Part shown: positions 22,832 through 36,034 of the stretch, piece after piece
Position numbering within the stretch: the stretch's first letter is position 1
Layout: every line of letters starts with the position of its first letter
DNA from: Halichondria panicea
Taxonomy: Eukaryota; Porifera; Demospongiae; Suberitida; Halichondriidae
Length of the DNA stretch: 64,000 nt
Reading direction: 5' to 3'
NCBI RefSeq assembly: GCF_963675165.1
Contig: NC_087393.1
Coordinates: 869,502-933,501, forward strand
The notes under the pieces: generated by a model
The model's database searches: none
Told to the model about the DNA's origin: nothing
What the model saw: only the letters and a program-made list of their open reading frames with translations
Made by a program: the position numbers and the translations under genes

Positions 22832-23716
22832 ATGGGTCACTCTCAGTCAAGAAATCAATCAGACAACTCCGTCAAGACAAGAGGGACCAAACAAAAAAGC
22901 TCTAAAGACAAGCACAGACGGTCTCAACCGCTACCCCCCTCTAGCTCTAGCTCTCCTGACAAGACACCAGCCAACTTGACACGAGCCTCATCCCTCACCC
23001 AGGCCTCCAGCTCACCTAGGACCCCACCACAAAGCTCTCTCAAACAAGAGAAACCAACAGCCACAAGAAGTGGTACAGACAGGATCGTACCAGCAAGGCA
23101 GTTCCCACCGTCTATAGGCGGACAGGGTAACGGCAACAAGCACAGTCAGATCGAGAAGTACTTCACAAAGTATAAAGATGCCGGTGAAGACGCCATACTA
23201 GCCGATGGAATGGAGAAGTTTTGTGTGGATCTTGGCGTAGAGCCGACAGAGTTTATCGTACTGGTGTTAGCGTGGAAGTTTGAGGCGTCACAGATGTGTA
23301 GATTCACAAGAGAGGAGTTTGTTAATGGCTGTCAGAAGTTACGAGTACACGATGCCAAATCACTCAAAGAAAGATTCCCTGAACTCTCGGCCGAAGCCAA
23401 AAACGAAAGAAATTTTAAGGACTTGTATAATTTCACTTTTTCGTTTGGTTTAGACCACAGCACAGGTCAAAGGTCACTCCCCATCGACATGGCGGTTCCA
23501 CTATGGGATCTGGTGTTCTCGCTAAAAAGACCGGAGGTTTTGAATCGGTGGTTCGAGTTTCTGAAGCTCAACCAGATTCGTGGTATATCTAGGGACACTT
23601 GGAACATGTTTCTGCCATTCGTGGAGACCATTCTACCTGACATGACAAACTATGATGAATCTGAGGCTTGGCCTAGTCTCTTTGACGATTTTGTGGAGGC
23701 TGAGCTCGAGAAATAG
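22832..23716 (+). CDS. DCUN1D3: DCUN1D3-like cullin neddylation co-E3
   Basis: Single exon, 294 residues. The C-terminal half is the potentiating-neddylation (DCN1) domain: EKYFTKYKDAGEDAILADGM, CRFTREEFVNGCQKL, FKDLYNFTFSFGLDHSTGQR, LPIDMAVPLWDLVF, LNRWFEFLK and the DAD-patch-type end SEAWPSLFDDFVEAELE. Such proteins bind UBE2M/UBE2F and cullins and speed NEDD8 transfer. I chose the MGHSQS start because Gly2 and Ser allow N-myristoylation, as in vertebrate DCUN1D3, and the length then matches (about 304 in human); an in-frame ATG exists at 22736. The linker (residues 15-95) is Ser/Pro/Lys-rich and disordered. It starts only 276 bp after TSR3. Lack of introns is unusual here; a retrocopy origin is possible. 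Confidence 0.9.
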   Translation: MGHSQSRNQSDNSVKTRGTKQKSSKDKHRRSQPLPPSSSSSPDKTPANLTRASSLTQASSSPRTPPQSSLKQEKPTATRSGTDRIVPARQFPPSIGGQGNGNKHSQIEKYFTKYKDAGEDAILADGMEKFCVDLGVEPTEFIVLVLAWKFEASQMCRFTREEFVNGCQKLRVHDAKSLKERFPELSAEAKNERNFKDLYNFTFSFGLDHSTGQRSLPIDMAVPLWDLVFSLKRPEVLNRWFEFLKLNQIRGISRDTWNMFLPFVETILPDMTNYDESEAWPSLFDDFVEAELEK

Positions 23717-24986
23717 GCTATCATGTGACTTCAAAGCATTTTTCATATGCTCTTATGTTAGCTATGTATGTTGATTCATTAATTTTTGTATGTTTCTGTG
23801 TGTTTTAATATTCCTAACATGTACTGTGTTATGTACTAGTACGATTGTATTTGGTTTTTGTCATTCAATGATATTCAGTTGCACAGTAATTATAATTATA
23901 ATTAACATTTTTATCCCTAAAGGTCATCCACCCCCTCCTCGCTGAATGAACTGATCCCTAGTAACGATAATTACGGATATAATTATACAAATTCTACGAC
24001 TATAGCTATGTGTTTGAATGTGTGTGACGTATGTTGATTGGTGTTTTCTTTCAACATAATTACTAAACATTTTCACTTTACTGATAATATACATACAACC
24101 CCTCATGTTGTACACAGATATAGATATCTTCATAAAATGAGTGTTGTTCATTTCATACACCACGGCATATAATTATAGAGATTCACAAAATTTAATATAC
24201 ATAGCATCGTTGTATAATCATAATATCCGACCACAAACACAAACCACACATTTTTCATAGTATAAGCATAAACAGTATTATTTTCGTACATAGCGCACTC
24301 AAATTTGTACAGCGAAGCAGTCACGGCATGCAATTTTATAATAGCAGTTTTTGCAGACTCGAAACAAAAACCTTGAAGTAGCACGTCATTCACACCTCAA
24401 GGAAAGGATTTACATCAACGTAACGTAGGATTTGTGAGTATATAATTATCTCAGATCATGCACAGTTACTCCGGAGGAAGGAACGAATCGTCAATAATGC
24501 AGAAAGAGTTGGAGAGTCCATTTTATCGAAACAGTAATCGAACATTAATTTATACAACATGAAGAAACACCTATATATATTAATGGCCCAGTCTTTCACT
24601 TGATTCTTAGTACGTGTATTTTATAGTGTACACATTTGAGTAGACAAAATTAATGTTTTTTGTGGCTGGATTTAATCTAGCCTCGATCCCAGGCTGTACT
24701 TCAGGGGAGGCTGGATTTAATCACGCTGTGTATTGCATTTTGTGAAAATCTCCATAGTGCATATTAAATGAACAGTATAGTTATATTATATTGGTTTGCA
24801 TTGCTGCATCTGTGCACAAATTAATAAATGACAACATGAGGGGTTAAACATAAAACAATTTGCATTATAAAAACTAAGTGAAAATTTTGAAGTGGAAGAA
24901 TTCAGGTTGAAAGAGAACACCAATTAACGTACATGTATATACAGTTCACATTTAAACAACAACAAAAAACAATCAAATATTAGATA
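23717..24986. other. Convergent 3' intergenic region
   Basis: About 1.27 kb between the stop codons of DCUN1D3-like (+) and MRTF (-). AT-rich, with repeated TATAATTATA-type motifs and a short TAGCCTCGATCCCAGGCTG element fragment near 24677-24715. It presumably holds both 3' UTRs. No coding signal seen. Confidence 0.6.
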
Positions 24987-27900
24987 CTAACTGGACAGTC
25001 CAAGTTCTAACAGAGCCTTCTCATCCGACTGTACCAGTATTCCATTATGGTCGAGAAACGATCCGATATCGTTCCCAGGGGTCAGACCATTCAGCGAGGG
25101 GTTGGACGCCTTCATGAAATTGTTCCCTAAATGTCCGCTATTATCGTCCATAAATTGCATTTGAAACTGGTCTTGCGGTAGAGAACCTGGATTCGATTGA
25201 GAGCCAATATTTCCAAACACAGGTGAGAAGCCCCCCAGGCCGTTTCCAGCCGCCATATTCTCCAAATCGAGCCATCCAAGTTCGTTTCCGAGCATGACGT
25301 TTCCGGCCATGTTATAAGATCCGCTCCCGGCAGGTACATTTCTTGAGCCATCTTGACCAGGAATAGTGAGACATAGGTCTGAGCCAGTTAGCGTTTTCTG
25401 TAGTGAAGGGTTTTGGGAATTCAAAGCAGCTCCGAGCATGAGATTGTCGGAGCCTTGTCTTGGGGTGTGTTTTGTGGGACTTGTGTAGCTCAGGTGTGGG
25501 TGTGAGTTGAGTGTGTGATGGTGTGGGAGGGTGACGGGGTGAGACTGCGGCCCACCATGGAAACCTAAGTGTGTGTGTGGGGGGGGGGGGGGTTAGTGAG
25601 TGTATATGTGAGTGAACATTTTTTTAGCTTTAACTAGGATTGTAAATGCCTTATAACAAAAACAGGAAGATAGACAGACAAAAACGGAATTCCTTCATGT
25701 AAAGAATGTGCTACATGTAGCTGCACGCGTGAGCTCTATATTATCATGCACACATGTGTACAACATCTGTAAATACATTGAAAATGCAAAGCTACATCTG
25801 TAAGTATAGTTACTTTGTGGCTACACAGCCAATCCTTTGTTAGTGAAACTCGAAACTGTTAAAAATAATTATTAAGACTTCCTTTTACTTGTAATTACTT
25901 TAGCAAAACATAGATGCTCTTTAAACGAGGGTAAACACACATAAGCTAATCACAAGCAAATTCAGTAGCCCCCTCACCTGTACTGTCCCCCTTGATGATG
26001 TCCAGGAGGTCTGAGAAGCTTTCCCCCGTATCCATAGCCATATCCATGTCCATCATTATACCGTCCTGTGGTAGATTGTTCATGTCTCCGCCCACCACCT
26101 CCGAGTCAAACGACGCACTACTGTATGGGGGGAGGTAGACACATTTAGAGAACAATATTAACGCACAATACATGAGGATAGCATTTGGTAAAGAGTGTTC
26201 CTAAGGTTGTACAAATTAAGGTACTCAAGTAGGAAAAGGGTCATTAAACTAGATAACATATAATACACCACCTACGCACACACGAGAACATACCTATGTT
26301 GCAGCTGTCCTAGTTGAGGATGTGGCCCTGTCAGACTGATTGACCTTTGAACTGAAGCTTCGTAACTGGGAGGGTTCATCGGGTGAACTTTGACATTCAT
26401 GCTGTCAGGAACCGGCATCTGTCCAGGTCTAAGCGGGTCTTGGATCCGAGCCATCATTTCCGAGGTCAGACCAGATGCTACCACAGTGTTGTTATTACCC
26501 ATTAGGGAATTCTCAAAGTGTGCCACACTCGTTGTTATCATATTCATCGGGGTACTTGGAACCAGAAACGTGTCATGTGATCTCTGAGATATGAGTCCAT
26601 TGCTTGTAGTTGCCAGGGACGACGGTGTCGTGTTGCCGTGGACAATGGTAGTAGCAACTGTTGAATCATCCATCATCTCAGCCAGATCGTTCGAAGTTAG
26701 CGGACTAGAGGGTAGAGACCGTGCGGATTTGTCTCCTTGCATCTGTACTTTGCCCTCGTTTCCTCGATGCGATAGAGTGCCTCGATCTTTCTGATGGATA
26801 GATTGCTGATAAGTGGGTGGAGCTTGAGACGGGTACGAGGGCAGCTTGATGGCAACAAGTTCGTTCAAATCCGGACAGGGGGCTAGTGATTTGGCGCCCA
26901 TAGATCCTTTCTGACTGATGTAATTGCGTTTCTTTTGTTGTAACATTTCTTCAAACTCATGCTGTAGTGTTGAGGCCGGGAAAACTTCGGGGAGCATGGC
27001 AGGCATTGATTCGACTCTCATGGGTGGGTTGGTACTATGGTGCTTTAGACTTGTGTAAGAATGACTATGATGTAATCCGCCATTGTGCTGGTCTGAGGGG
27101 AACGTGAACACAGGGGAGTTTGTGGGAGACGAGGGAGACAATGTGAGAGGGTTGGAATCCACTGAGGAGGCAGTACCGAGACTAAAGGCTTGTCGTCGAC
27201 TATCTTTCGAGGAGTTGTCAGGGAGAGCTCTAGTGGGCAGCTGACGTTTGTTTGCGTCCAATAGCCTATCAACAAGTTCTGCTTTCTTGCCTGACACTAT
27301 TAAGCCCAGTTCTTTGCAGGCAGCTTTCAAATCGCTCACTTTGAGGTCGTCAAATCGAACGCTCGAAACGTTCTGTTTGTTGGGCATCTCAACGCTGATG
27401 ACTTGTGGTAGTTGCGGGATCACACTGAGTTGCTTAGGTAGACTGATGGGCATTTCTCCAGCTGCAGTGCTCACTGGTATACCAGCCTTCACAGCTGCTA
27501 GGGCAAGGCTCTTCTGCTCTTTGGAGAGCGAGTTAAACAAATCAGGCAACTTTTGCATCACAGCTCCATTCTGTTGCATTACTTGAAGCTGAAGATACAG
27601 CTGCTGTTGCTGAAGGAGCAAATCGTACGGATTGTTAGATTTGGGAAGGGCTTTTGGAGTCTGTTTTCCTCCCTTGGGGGTGCTCTTAGTAGGAGGTACA
27701 TATTCGTGGTAGCGAAGTTTTCGATATTTCTGTTGCTTCTGTTGCTTTTTTCTAGTTTGGCTCGGAGAAGGGGCTTTCCCTATACCGGATGACATAATCC
27801 CTGCAGTATGTGCGGCATTGTAAGAACCCATAGTGCTGGGGGGGTAAGTGGAGTTGAACCCGCGAGGGGACGGTATGGGGGGCGATCGATCTTCGTACGC

Positions 27901-28816
27901 ATCTCCAAAGGAATTTGACGGACTGAGAGAAGAGTCGCTCATCTTGCGTCTGTGTGCTTCCAAAGAGAGCGGTGATGCAAGGTCTTTAGTGGGGCTAACA
28001 TAACCGGTGTTCAATTGACTCGAGGTGGGGGCTGACGTGGCGATGGAGTGCCTCTGTAGCACAGGCTTGTGTTCAGACTCGCTGGCTGTTCGCTGCAGAG
28101 CAATGGAGGGGATGTCTTGGGACTGGCCACTTCCATCATCGTCGTGTGAGAATTTTTCGACATTTTCAATCACTGTGGCAAGCTCAGGTTCAAGAATTCG
28201 ATCTTTGATGAGTTGAATGGGGCCAGGACGATTAGCAAGTTTTTCGTTTAGGGAATCGACTTTTTTGTTTTTCATCAGCTGGACTTGCTTGGCTTGTAAG
28301 CCCGGGTCAATATTCATAAACAAATCTGTGTGTGTGTGTGTGAGTGTGAGTGTGAGTGAGTGAGTGTGTGTGTGGGCAGTGGGAGTGTGAGTGAGTGTGA
28401 GTGAGTGGGCGGTGGGAGTGTGAGTGAGTGGGCGGTGGGAGTGTGAGTGAGTGTGTGGGTGGGGGAGGTTTACAAAACTACAAAATGACTATGTTAGTAC
28501 ATAAACTCCGACCACAAGTGGACTCCACCACTATACATAATTATCAAATTAAGCTAATTGAATAAAGAAGGGAGTCTTCCACCACCCACCCACCACCAGT
28601 GTGGGGGCACCCAAAAGTGGTGAATGTGTACATTCTTACATCAATGGCAATACAACCTCCTAACATGTCTCTACAAGCTCACAATGAACTGTACATGCAG
28701 TGTGTACATTACAAGCTATAAACATAAAAATCCAAGAGAACGTGGCTAGAAGCCTATAGAAGCTGTTAGCTTTCGTCGCATTGCAACCGTTGAGCAGTTA
28801 CAGCTGGAACAGACAC

Positions 28817-28847
<31 letters not shown>

Positions 28848-31800
28848 CACAGTCAGCTTTACCGTATCCCTCGTGCGGCTACGCCTCGAGGCATAATTAT
28901 AGCCTCAGGGAGTACACATAATTGTACAAGTACTCTAGCTGCACTGTAGGTGTGAGCACAGTGAAAACTGACCTGGTAGGATGTTAAGCTGCTGCAGATC
29001 AGTTCTATCAGGACGATTGCGGAGCTTCTTCTGAAGATTGTCAGCATTCTGTGTGTGGAAGGAGGGGGGAATGACATGATCACCTGATGTATATATATGC
29101 AGTAGGATGTATAGAGAAATCTTACACAAACATACGTGTAGTCATGTTTCAAGGAAGTCATTGTTCCAATACACACATGTTAGGAGGTAATCATACCTCA
29201 TTGTCAATGAGCCTTTCAAAGGACCAAATATGAGCCAAAAACAAAAATTATAAACAAGCAATTACCGTTCACATTCAAAGTCTTATTTGTACGAGGTAAT
29301 GCACTGAGACTCACAATACATGCACGCGTACATATATGCTAGCAGGTCTTGATAGTATAATGATTACATGAACCTACCTTAGCTCTTTGCAGCTGCTGGG
29401 TTTGGGTGAATAGTTTTGGGGCCGTCGGTAGAGACAGAGCTGTGTGTGTGTGAGTGTGTGTGTGTGTGTGTGTGAGGGTGTGTGTGTGTGTGTGTGTGTG
29501 TGCTCGGGTGTGTGTGTACAGTACATACGATACGTCACTATTTGTTTATACACAGCACTTGGCCAGGTCACCACTCAGACATAGCTAGCTGTCCAAAAAA
29601 TCACTCCTTCTAGTCAAGAAATGCTAATTTCTACTCAAGAATGCTAGAACAATACATCTCCATGGTTTTATGATAGCTAGCTGGGGCAGTACAGTACGTG
29701 TAAGTGTCTTATCAACCATCTACATGTACGTACACTCTTTGCTGTATATTGCAAATAGCACGAGCTTGTAGTAAGGGACACAGTTCAGTGCACAATTTCA
29801 ATTCCAATATAAACACTACATCACTAAAACAAGCCTATAATAGGATCGTTTGAAACTAGTGTACGAAATCATTGAGCAGAAAATGGCAGGTACTCATTTG
29901 GGATTAACATAATCGACCAGCTGCTTCTAAGATGGTCGGCCACAAAACCGAACCAGTGCCATACAACCCGTAAAAGGCCTACAAAATGTAAGTCTGCAGT
30001 TGTATGCAAGTGGTACAAAATTGAGAGGTTTCCAAGGCTACTATACACCCAGCCACAGCTGTACACTGTACCGTAACACAAGCTAATGTCAATTGAGGTG
30101 TATTCCCAGCCAGCAATAAATATCCATTTCCTAACTCTACCCACGAACTAAAGCCGGAGCACTTGTACTAGCTCAGTTGATGCACTGAAAGAGGCCATTC
30201 AACTCAAAGCAAACCCAGACCCAAAAAGAGATCTAGTGAAATTAAACCACACCAAAAACATAATTAAATGTATTTTATAAACATGGATTGATGAGTGCCT
30301 GTATCTAATTTCCAACGGTTTTATGGATTAGCTTACAGCAAGAAAGGCGGGCATCAGTTTAAGTTTCACTGCTCAAGTTACAGCTAAAAATTATAAGTAC
30401 ACACACCATAACATGTAATAGAGGTTAGAAATGCACTACTGCAATCAGAGAAGATATCAAGTAATACAGGTGACAGAATTCTGACACCAATTAATACACT
30501 AATTTTTCACATTTACTGGATAATTAATCTTTCTTTGTGGATGTCAAACAGGCTAGGGGGTTGTATATCATTACACTGCATGTTAAGATGTTGCTACTGA
30601 AACAATTACAAAACACTCTAATGAAATTAAGGACAAGGCTTCAATGAACTCAATGCAATTAAGTGAACAGATCTGGCCAAAATATGACCACAGTAGCCAT
30701 CCTGGCTCTCTTAGCAACCACTGTAGACTACCCAAAGGTCGAAGTACGTAATAGACTGTGAGAAGATAAGAACCATCAAACGGCCATTAGATACAGCTGT
30801 GAAATCTAGCACAATACAGCATAGTGATTTAATTAATTATTATAACAATAATTATATCCACACAAAACAATACAGTACACACTCAATTATTGGAAGCGGC
30901 TGTTTCGTGCAGAGGAGTCAAACGTACAAAATGTATCATATAACACGAACAATAAGAGAGTAATTTCAGGGGCAGCTGTCATTAGAGTCTTTAATGTGGT
31001 CTGCTAGCACACCACACAAGACATATTGACTGTCCATCAATTAGCCCATGTAACGGATGGGTAGACAAACAACAATATAACATTATACACCCACACACTA
31101 TATTATGTGAATCCTTAAAGCCTGGCTAGTACGTCTCGACCACTTCATTCAGCAGCTGGACGTATAGTTATTATAGTCGTTTTGTTATATCTTTTTGATG
31201 ACTTCTTGTCCCCATATAATTATAGGAGTCGCCGAGCTCCCGGGAACAGTATAGCCATGCAGGCCTTATAGAATATCCTATCATGTAGTTCGTGTAGTTC
31301 ACATGCTATTCAGATATTGTTCCACACCCACATACAGCTAATACCATTGACAGACTAGACTAGAGCCCTACACAAAGAGCTATTCTAATTATAGTATTTG
31401 GAAAAATAGGATTGTTGCCAAACAGTCCTTGAGGTTAGAGCTCCACATATTCCCACACTGGCTGCATGCATATACACCTACATTGTGATTGGAATGGCCT
31501 CAGGCTATGCCCTGCAACAATGTGATTTGGATTGGCCTCAGGCTACACTCAGCAGTGAATATCTATCTACACAGTGCCATGGAAATGTGGGCCCCAGGCA
31601 CCTATCATTAGCTGGGAGCTTTGCCTAACTGGGTCCTAATGTCATTACGCTGGCCACAGTGCCAACTAGTGGTCAACATTGTAAGGCGTATTATAGAGTC
31701 ACCTTCACCAGCAAACAAACCAGGCCATACATTAATCAATCTCAAAAACCATAGATTAGATTAAGGAGAAAAAGTCTATCAATACCCAGTGTATGAAAGT

Positions 31801-34800
31801 ATAACTTGCACTGATGTCACCTGCACTCCCTAAGGCCATTGACTAGTGCACGTATCACAGAGCTAGCACACATTCCTGACCATGTAACTCACAGTGTAAG
31901 GGAAGTGGCTCACACTACCCTAAAGGGACGAACACAATCGGAAACAACAAGCACAGCTGTTGAACTAAGACCACATACACACACAAGTGTAGACTATCTC
32001 TCTACTATAGAGTACATGCAGCTACTGTATACGCAGCTATACTGCACACAGCTACTATTAGTACAACAACCAGTAGGTTGTACATAGGATTGACAGTGCA
32101 GTTGTGTGTGTTTTCAATTATTATTACACATTAATCTATACTCAGTACAGCTACTATAATTTATTCACAGCCATTAGTTAGTTAGTTGCAGGCAAATTAA
32201 AGGCCTGAGAGTCTTGAGACAGTTAATTAAATTAAATCAATACAATTATGCAATTACAGGAAAAGCTGGTGAAAATGCAAGTCACAATCAAATCAAAACA
32301 TTACAAAATAACAGTTATGTATTGAGTAATTGAATGTGAAACAACCATATATATATAAGGCCATATACCTATACGATGTGATGGGACGGTTTATTGGTAA
32401 ACAAGAGAAATACACGAGAGAGACCACCACAATAAAGGGGCTAGGTGAGGTAACACTAACAGAACAATACTATACCACTATACTCAACAATCCCATATTA
32501 TATAGCTACTACAAACGCTCGCTCGACCTAACACAATAGAAAAGAGAACAGGTGCTCAACAAAACCAGGCCCCTCATCAGCTACTAAATCATGACATCAC
32601 ACAAATTAATTTATTAGAGGATAACAGCAGGAACTCTACTACTAAGGAAATACTAGCTTTTGAAGTGGCCACAAAACCCCGCTTTAAATTATACAGTACA
32701 TTAGACAAGGTAGATTAATTGTGGACATAATTATCTATACAGTCAGGGATAACTCACGAGGTAGAATGTTCCTCTGGACGAGGTCTTGTCTCCCCACTCT
32801 GTGTCTGAGTCTCTTCTCGAGCTCTGCAATGGGAGAAAGCAACCATTGTTAGTGACAGAAATGAGAGGGCTCTTTACACAATATATCATACTGGAGAGTG
32901 GGGGAAAGAAAGGGGAGAGATTGGGGAAGGAAAGGGGAGACAGTGTATAGAGCTACACAACAGTATTGAACAGATACATTGAGCAACATTCAGCCAATGA
33001 GCATTGACAGCTGTGCTTACTGCTATGTTGCATGGTTACACAGAGGCCACCTCCAGCTACATGTACGAGGGACACATGACACCGATACATATAATTATGG
33101 GGGATGTATATAAACCTGCTGAGTGTATGGGTGCAGGTAGTTAGTGGTCACTAACGAGAGGGCACGAGGTAGCTGAGCCAACAAGCCTAACAGAACTGAA
33201 GCCAAATCTTCTGCAAACACCTGTCACTGGCCACAAAACCACTCACTTAGCGAGATCATTATAGCTACAATTATAATGTCAGTCTACAAAACCACTGATG
33301 GTTACCACTAGCTTCACTGTGATGAATGTTGCTTGTACAGAGCTATGGTCTATACAGTGGTAGTATATATATGAAATGCATGTTTCCAGGACATGCTTAT
33401 GCAATGGGGTATGTCAATGGGGTATGTGTAGGGGTCGAAAACAGGTGCTAAGTGGAGCACAATACCCACAGAAATGAGACGGATCATTAATTCGAAATTA
33501 ACACTTACAATATTCATTGTATGATTGAAAAGAAGTATCAGGTGTGACAAATAAAGCAATGGCCTGATTTTAAAGTATATTTACATAAAAAGATTCTGGG
33601 CAGTTTGAATTTTACACCACTTGAATTAGTAGACCACTTAACCACATGTACTACAACATGCCCCCAGGTTGTAGCTTAATAAGATACTACACACATAAAG
33701 CAAGATATAATTATGAGAACAAATTTTCAATTAGTGAATAATAACAATGAGCGGAAACAGTCACACCAGGAAAACAATACTAAATTACTCCCTAAAGACC
33801 ACCATACACCAGGAAACTTTCAGGCAATTCATTGCCTACTATGGTTGTTGTCTGGAAGTTGCCTGGTCCATTGTAGGCAATAAATTGCCTGAAAGTTTCC
33901 TGGTGTATGGTGGTCTTTAGGGAGTAATTTCCCAATATCCCCCACTCCCTCTACCAGTAGTAGGGCTTAGTACAGTCCCTGTGTTACGGTCTCTCCTGGA
34001 GACAAAAAGGCTTATAAATAATACTTATTAGTGGGACTGTAACCTACAACACAGCACATAGGGACGTTGTGTATTTCCCATGTCACTCAATTAGCTTCTC
34101 TTTGTGTCTTAAGCTCTCCAATTATTCTAAGCAAATGTGTCCAAATATTAGATTAACCACACAACAAGTTGGTGCATCGCCAGCATTGTAATGCCGAGAA
34201 TCATGAGTGATATAGGATGCTGACTAATAAACACTGTGAGTATTGTAATAATATCGATCGAGATAGTAGACTCTTACTTGCAGTATTGTAACGCCACAAG
34301 ATAGCTGGGTCTTGCTAATAAACACTGCAGTATTGTAATACGTAGAGATAAACGAAAACACACCAACCTATTTCCGATAGCTATCATACAGAAAGTTTAC
34401 ACAACCTCTTTCAATCACCAGCTTCAATCACTGAAAAGCATGACTAGGATAGCTGTTGGAAGCCAAGGGGGGCCTCGTCTTTAATGGGCACGATGGGAAC
34501 AATTTGATTAGTTAGTATCTAATTGAACACAATTTGATTTAAGTCAATACCTGTATCAACCACCATTGCCAAGCTACTGAACTAGCTACTATAGTACTCC
34601 TACAGTTGAGGCACCAGCTGCTGCATTTTACCATAGATAGAACAGTTCTATCTATTGATTTTACAGATGCAGGTATAGTTATTGCTCAGCAGACCAACTA
34701 TGACCAATGATAATTATATACATTGGAAGCTAACTAGCCATTGCAGCTCTATGCAAACTAATGGATTCCATATTCTGCATAGCACAAATGCTCAGATATA

Positions 34801-35621
34801 CATGCAAGCATAATTTATAATGTACAGGTTGTATATAATTATACCTAGGCTCCTGTGTAATAATTAACTAGTTACATGTGCAGTACAGTACATAGCCTTG
34901 TGCACAGCTACAGATTCTCTACATGCTGGTGTTCACTGCAGCTGTTCACTCTGCAGTATTTAATAGGGCCTACAGGCTAAGCTAGTCACACAACTAACCT
35001 AGTACAGTGCCACCATGGGGGGTCCTCATTTTAGTCACAGTGAGCTTGAATCCAGTGAGTATAGCAATCAATCTCTCCACCTATTAAACTGTTGCTGACT
35101 AGCTACTAATCACTCTTGGCTATTAGCTGTATATACAGTCAAGGCTGTGGTAAAATAGTTAGACAGACAGACAGGAAATACTAGGCACAGGATATAGCAG
35201 GGGTTGGACTTGAGAGTCGAGGCTTGTGGTCGAATAATGCATCTGCAGCAATAAGCACAATACTGTGCTGCCCCCACAATGCATCCACCATCGCTAGCTT
35301 TCGTGTAAATTCAAGTGTTACGAATCAGCCTAGTATGCATGTATGTAGACTATGTATGTATCATCGCCTACTGCAAATATTATGAGCCTACTCTGCCAAT
35401 ATGTAAACTGAATGACATTATGGCCACAAGTAATCACTACCAGCTACGTCAACAAGCACACACACCAGTGACAGTACACACACTAGCGCTAGACCAGAGC
35501 AATGGAACGCACCTTCCTCGATCATCGCCCTGTCTCTGGTCGTTACATCGACTGAGCTCTGAGGGGATGTGACAAAGTCAAGGAGGGGGTCCAGGAAGTC
35601 ATGTAGGTCTGATGCAGCCAT
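24987..35621 (-). CDS. MRTF: Myocardin-related transcription factor (MRTF/MKL-like)
   Basis: Seven exons: 35513-35621, 32758-32823, 29378-29439, 28973-29048, 26294-28325, 25978-26120, 24987-25564; phases close to 1022 codons. Three RPEL actin-binding motifs lie in separate exons: EKRLRHRVGRQDLVQRNILP, QKKLRNRPDRTDLQQLNILP and NEKLANRPGPIQLIKDRIL (the last preceded by LQAKQVQLMKNKK, like the basic NLS stretch). Then come a basic KLRYHEYVPP box, a Gln-rich LLLQQQQLYLQLQVMQQ segment, a SAP domain (FDDLKVSDLKAACKELG...VDRLLDAN), a short coiled coil near LQHEFEEMLQQKKR, and an acidic activation tail (DMDMAMDTGESFSDLLDII, EKALLELGLSS). This fits the SRF coactivator controlled by G-actin. Two long 5' introns separate exon 1 from RPEL2. 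Single myocardin-family member here. Confidence 0.93.
28326..28470. repeat. GTGAGT-rich simple repeat
   Basis: A stretch of GTGTGTGAGTGAGTGGGCGGTGGGAGTG units in the MRTF intron just upstream (genomically right) of the large RPEL3-SAP exon. Simple-sequence DNA close to the acceptor. Confidence 0.85.
28735..28900 (-). mobile_element. Interspersed repeat, CCTCGAGGCATAAT family, with (CAGA)n
   Basis: Reverse complement of the repeat at about 40568-40720: shared blocks are TACCGTATCCCTCG(T/C)GCGGCTACGCC, the following GAGGCATAAT, and TCCAAGAGAACGTGGCTAGAAGCC. An internal ACAGACAGACAG run is present. Related sequences lie at about 56912-57070 and 61674-61800. It lies in an MRTF intron. Confidence 0.65.
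29440..32757. other. Long MRTF intron 2
   Basis: 3.3 kb of intron between the RPEL1 exon and the next exon. It begins with GT microsatellites (about 29443-29520). The rest is AT-rich with no frame, exon-like homology or strong inverted repeat that I can support. Confidence 0.6.
32824..35512. other. Long MRTF intron 1
   Basis: 2.7 kb of intron between the first exon and the RPEL1 exon. Apart from the hairpin element at 33785-33927 and short repeated TAATAAACACTG(T/C)AG phrases around 34225-34340, I see no structured content. Confidence 0.6.
33785..33927. mobile_element. Near-perfect 143-bp hairpin MITE
   Basis: Two 55-bp arms starting TTACTCCCTAAAGACCACCA are inverted copies with a single mismatch, separated by a loop of about 32 bp (33840-33872). 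The near identity of the arms implies recent insertion or a fold-back origin. It lies in MRTF intron 1. Confidence 0.85.
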
Positions 35622-36034
35622 GGCTGAAGGGAAGGTGCGTGCAATCATGTGAGTGACATCTAAGCAACCAGACTTGTGTGTAGTGTAGTGATAATGACTG
35701 ATTGCAAACTAGCTTTATTTACATTAGACTATTATTTTTATTTAGCAAGCCAATATTCATATCATGTCTTTATGCAGTTGGCAGACCTTGGTCACGATAG
35801 TAGAGTAGTAGATGACTTGTATAAAGGCTTGATAGAGGCTTCTATAGACTTTGATACTATGTACTGGCGAGTAGTATAGTATAAGCTAGCTAGCTAGCTA
35901 TGTACGTACGTTGGCTTGATTGATGTGTCCTTTTAGAGATCTCCGTAAACTAGCCAATTAACATGATGTCACCTTGCTGACTCAGCATGTTTGTAGAAAC
36001 TACTGACCCCCGGCCCTGTGCTGATATTAATAAT
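35622..36034. promoter_or_regulatory. Bidirectional promoter region, MRTF and syntaxin-8
   Basis: 413 bp between the divergent start codons. It includes repeated GCTAGCTAGCTAGC near 35884 and no obvious TATA box at a suitable distance. Shared promoter use is inferred from the distance. Confidence 0.45.
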
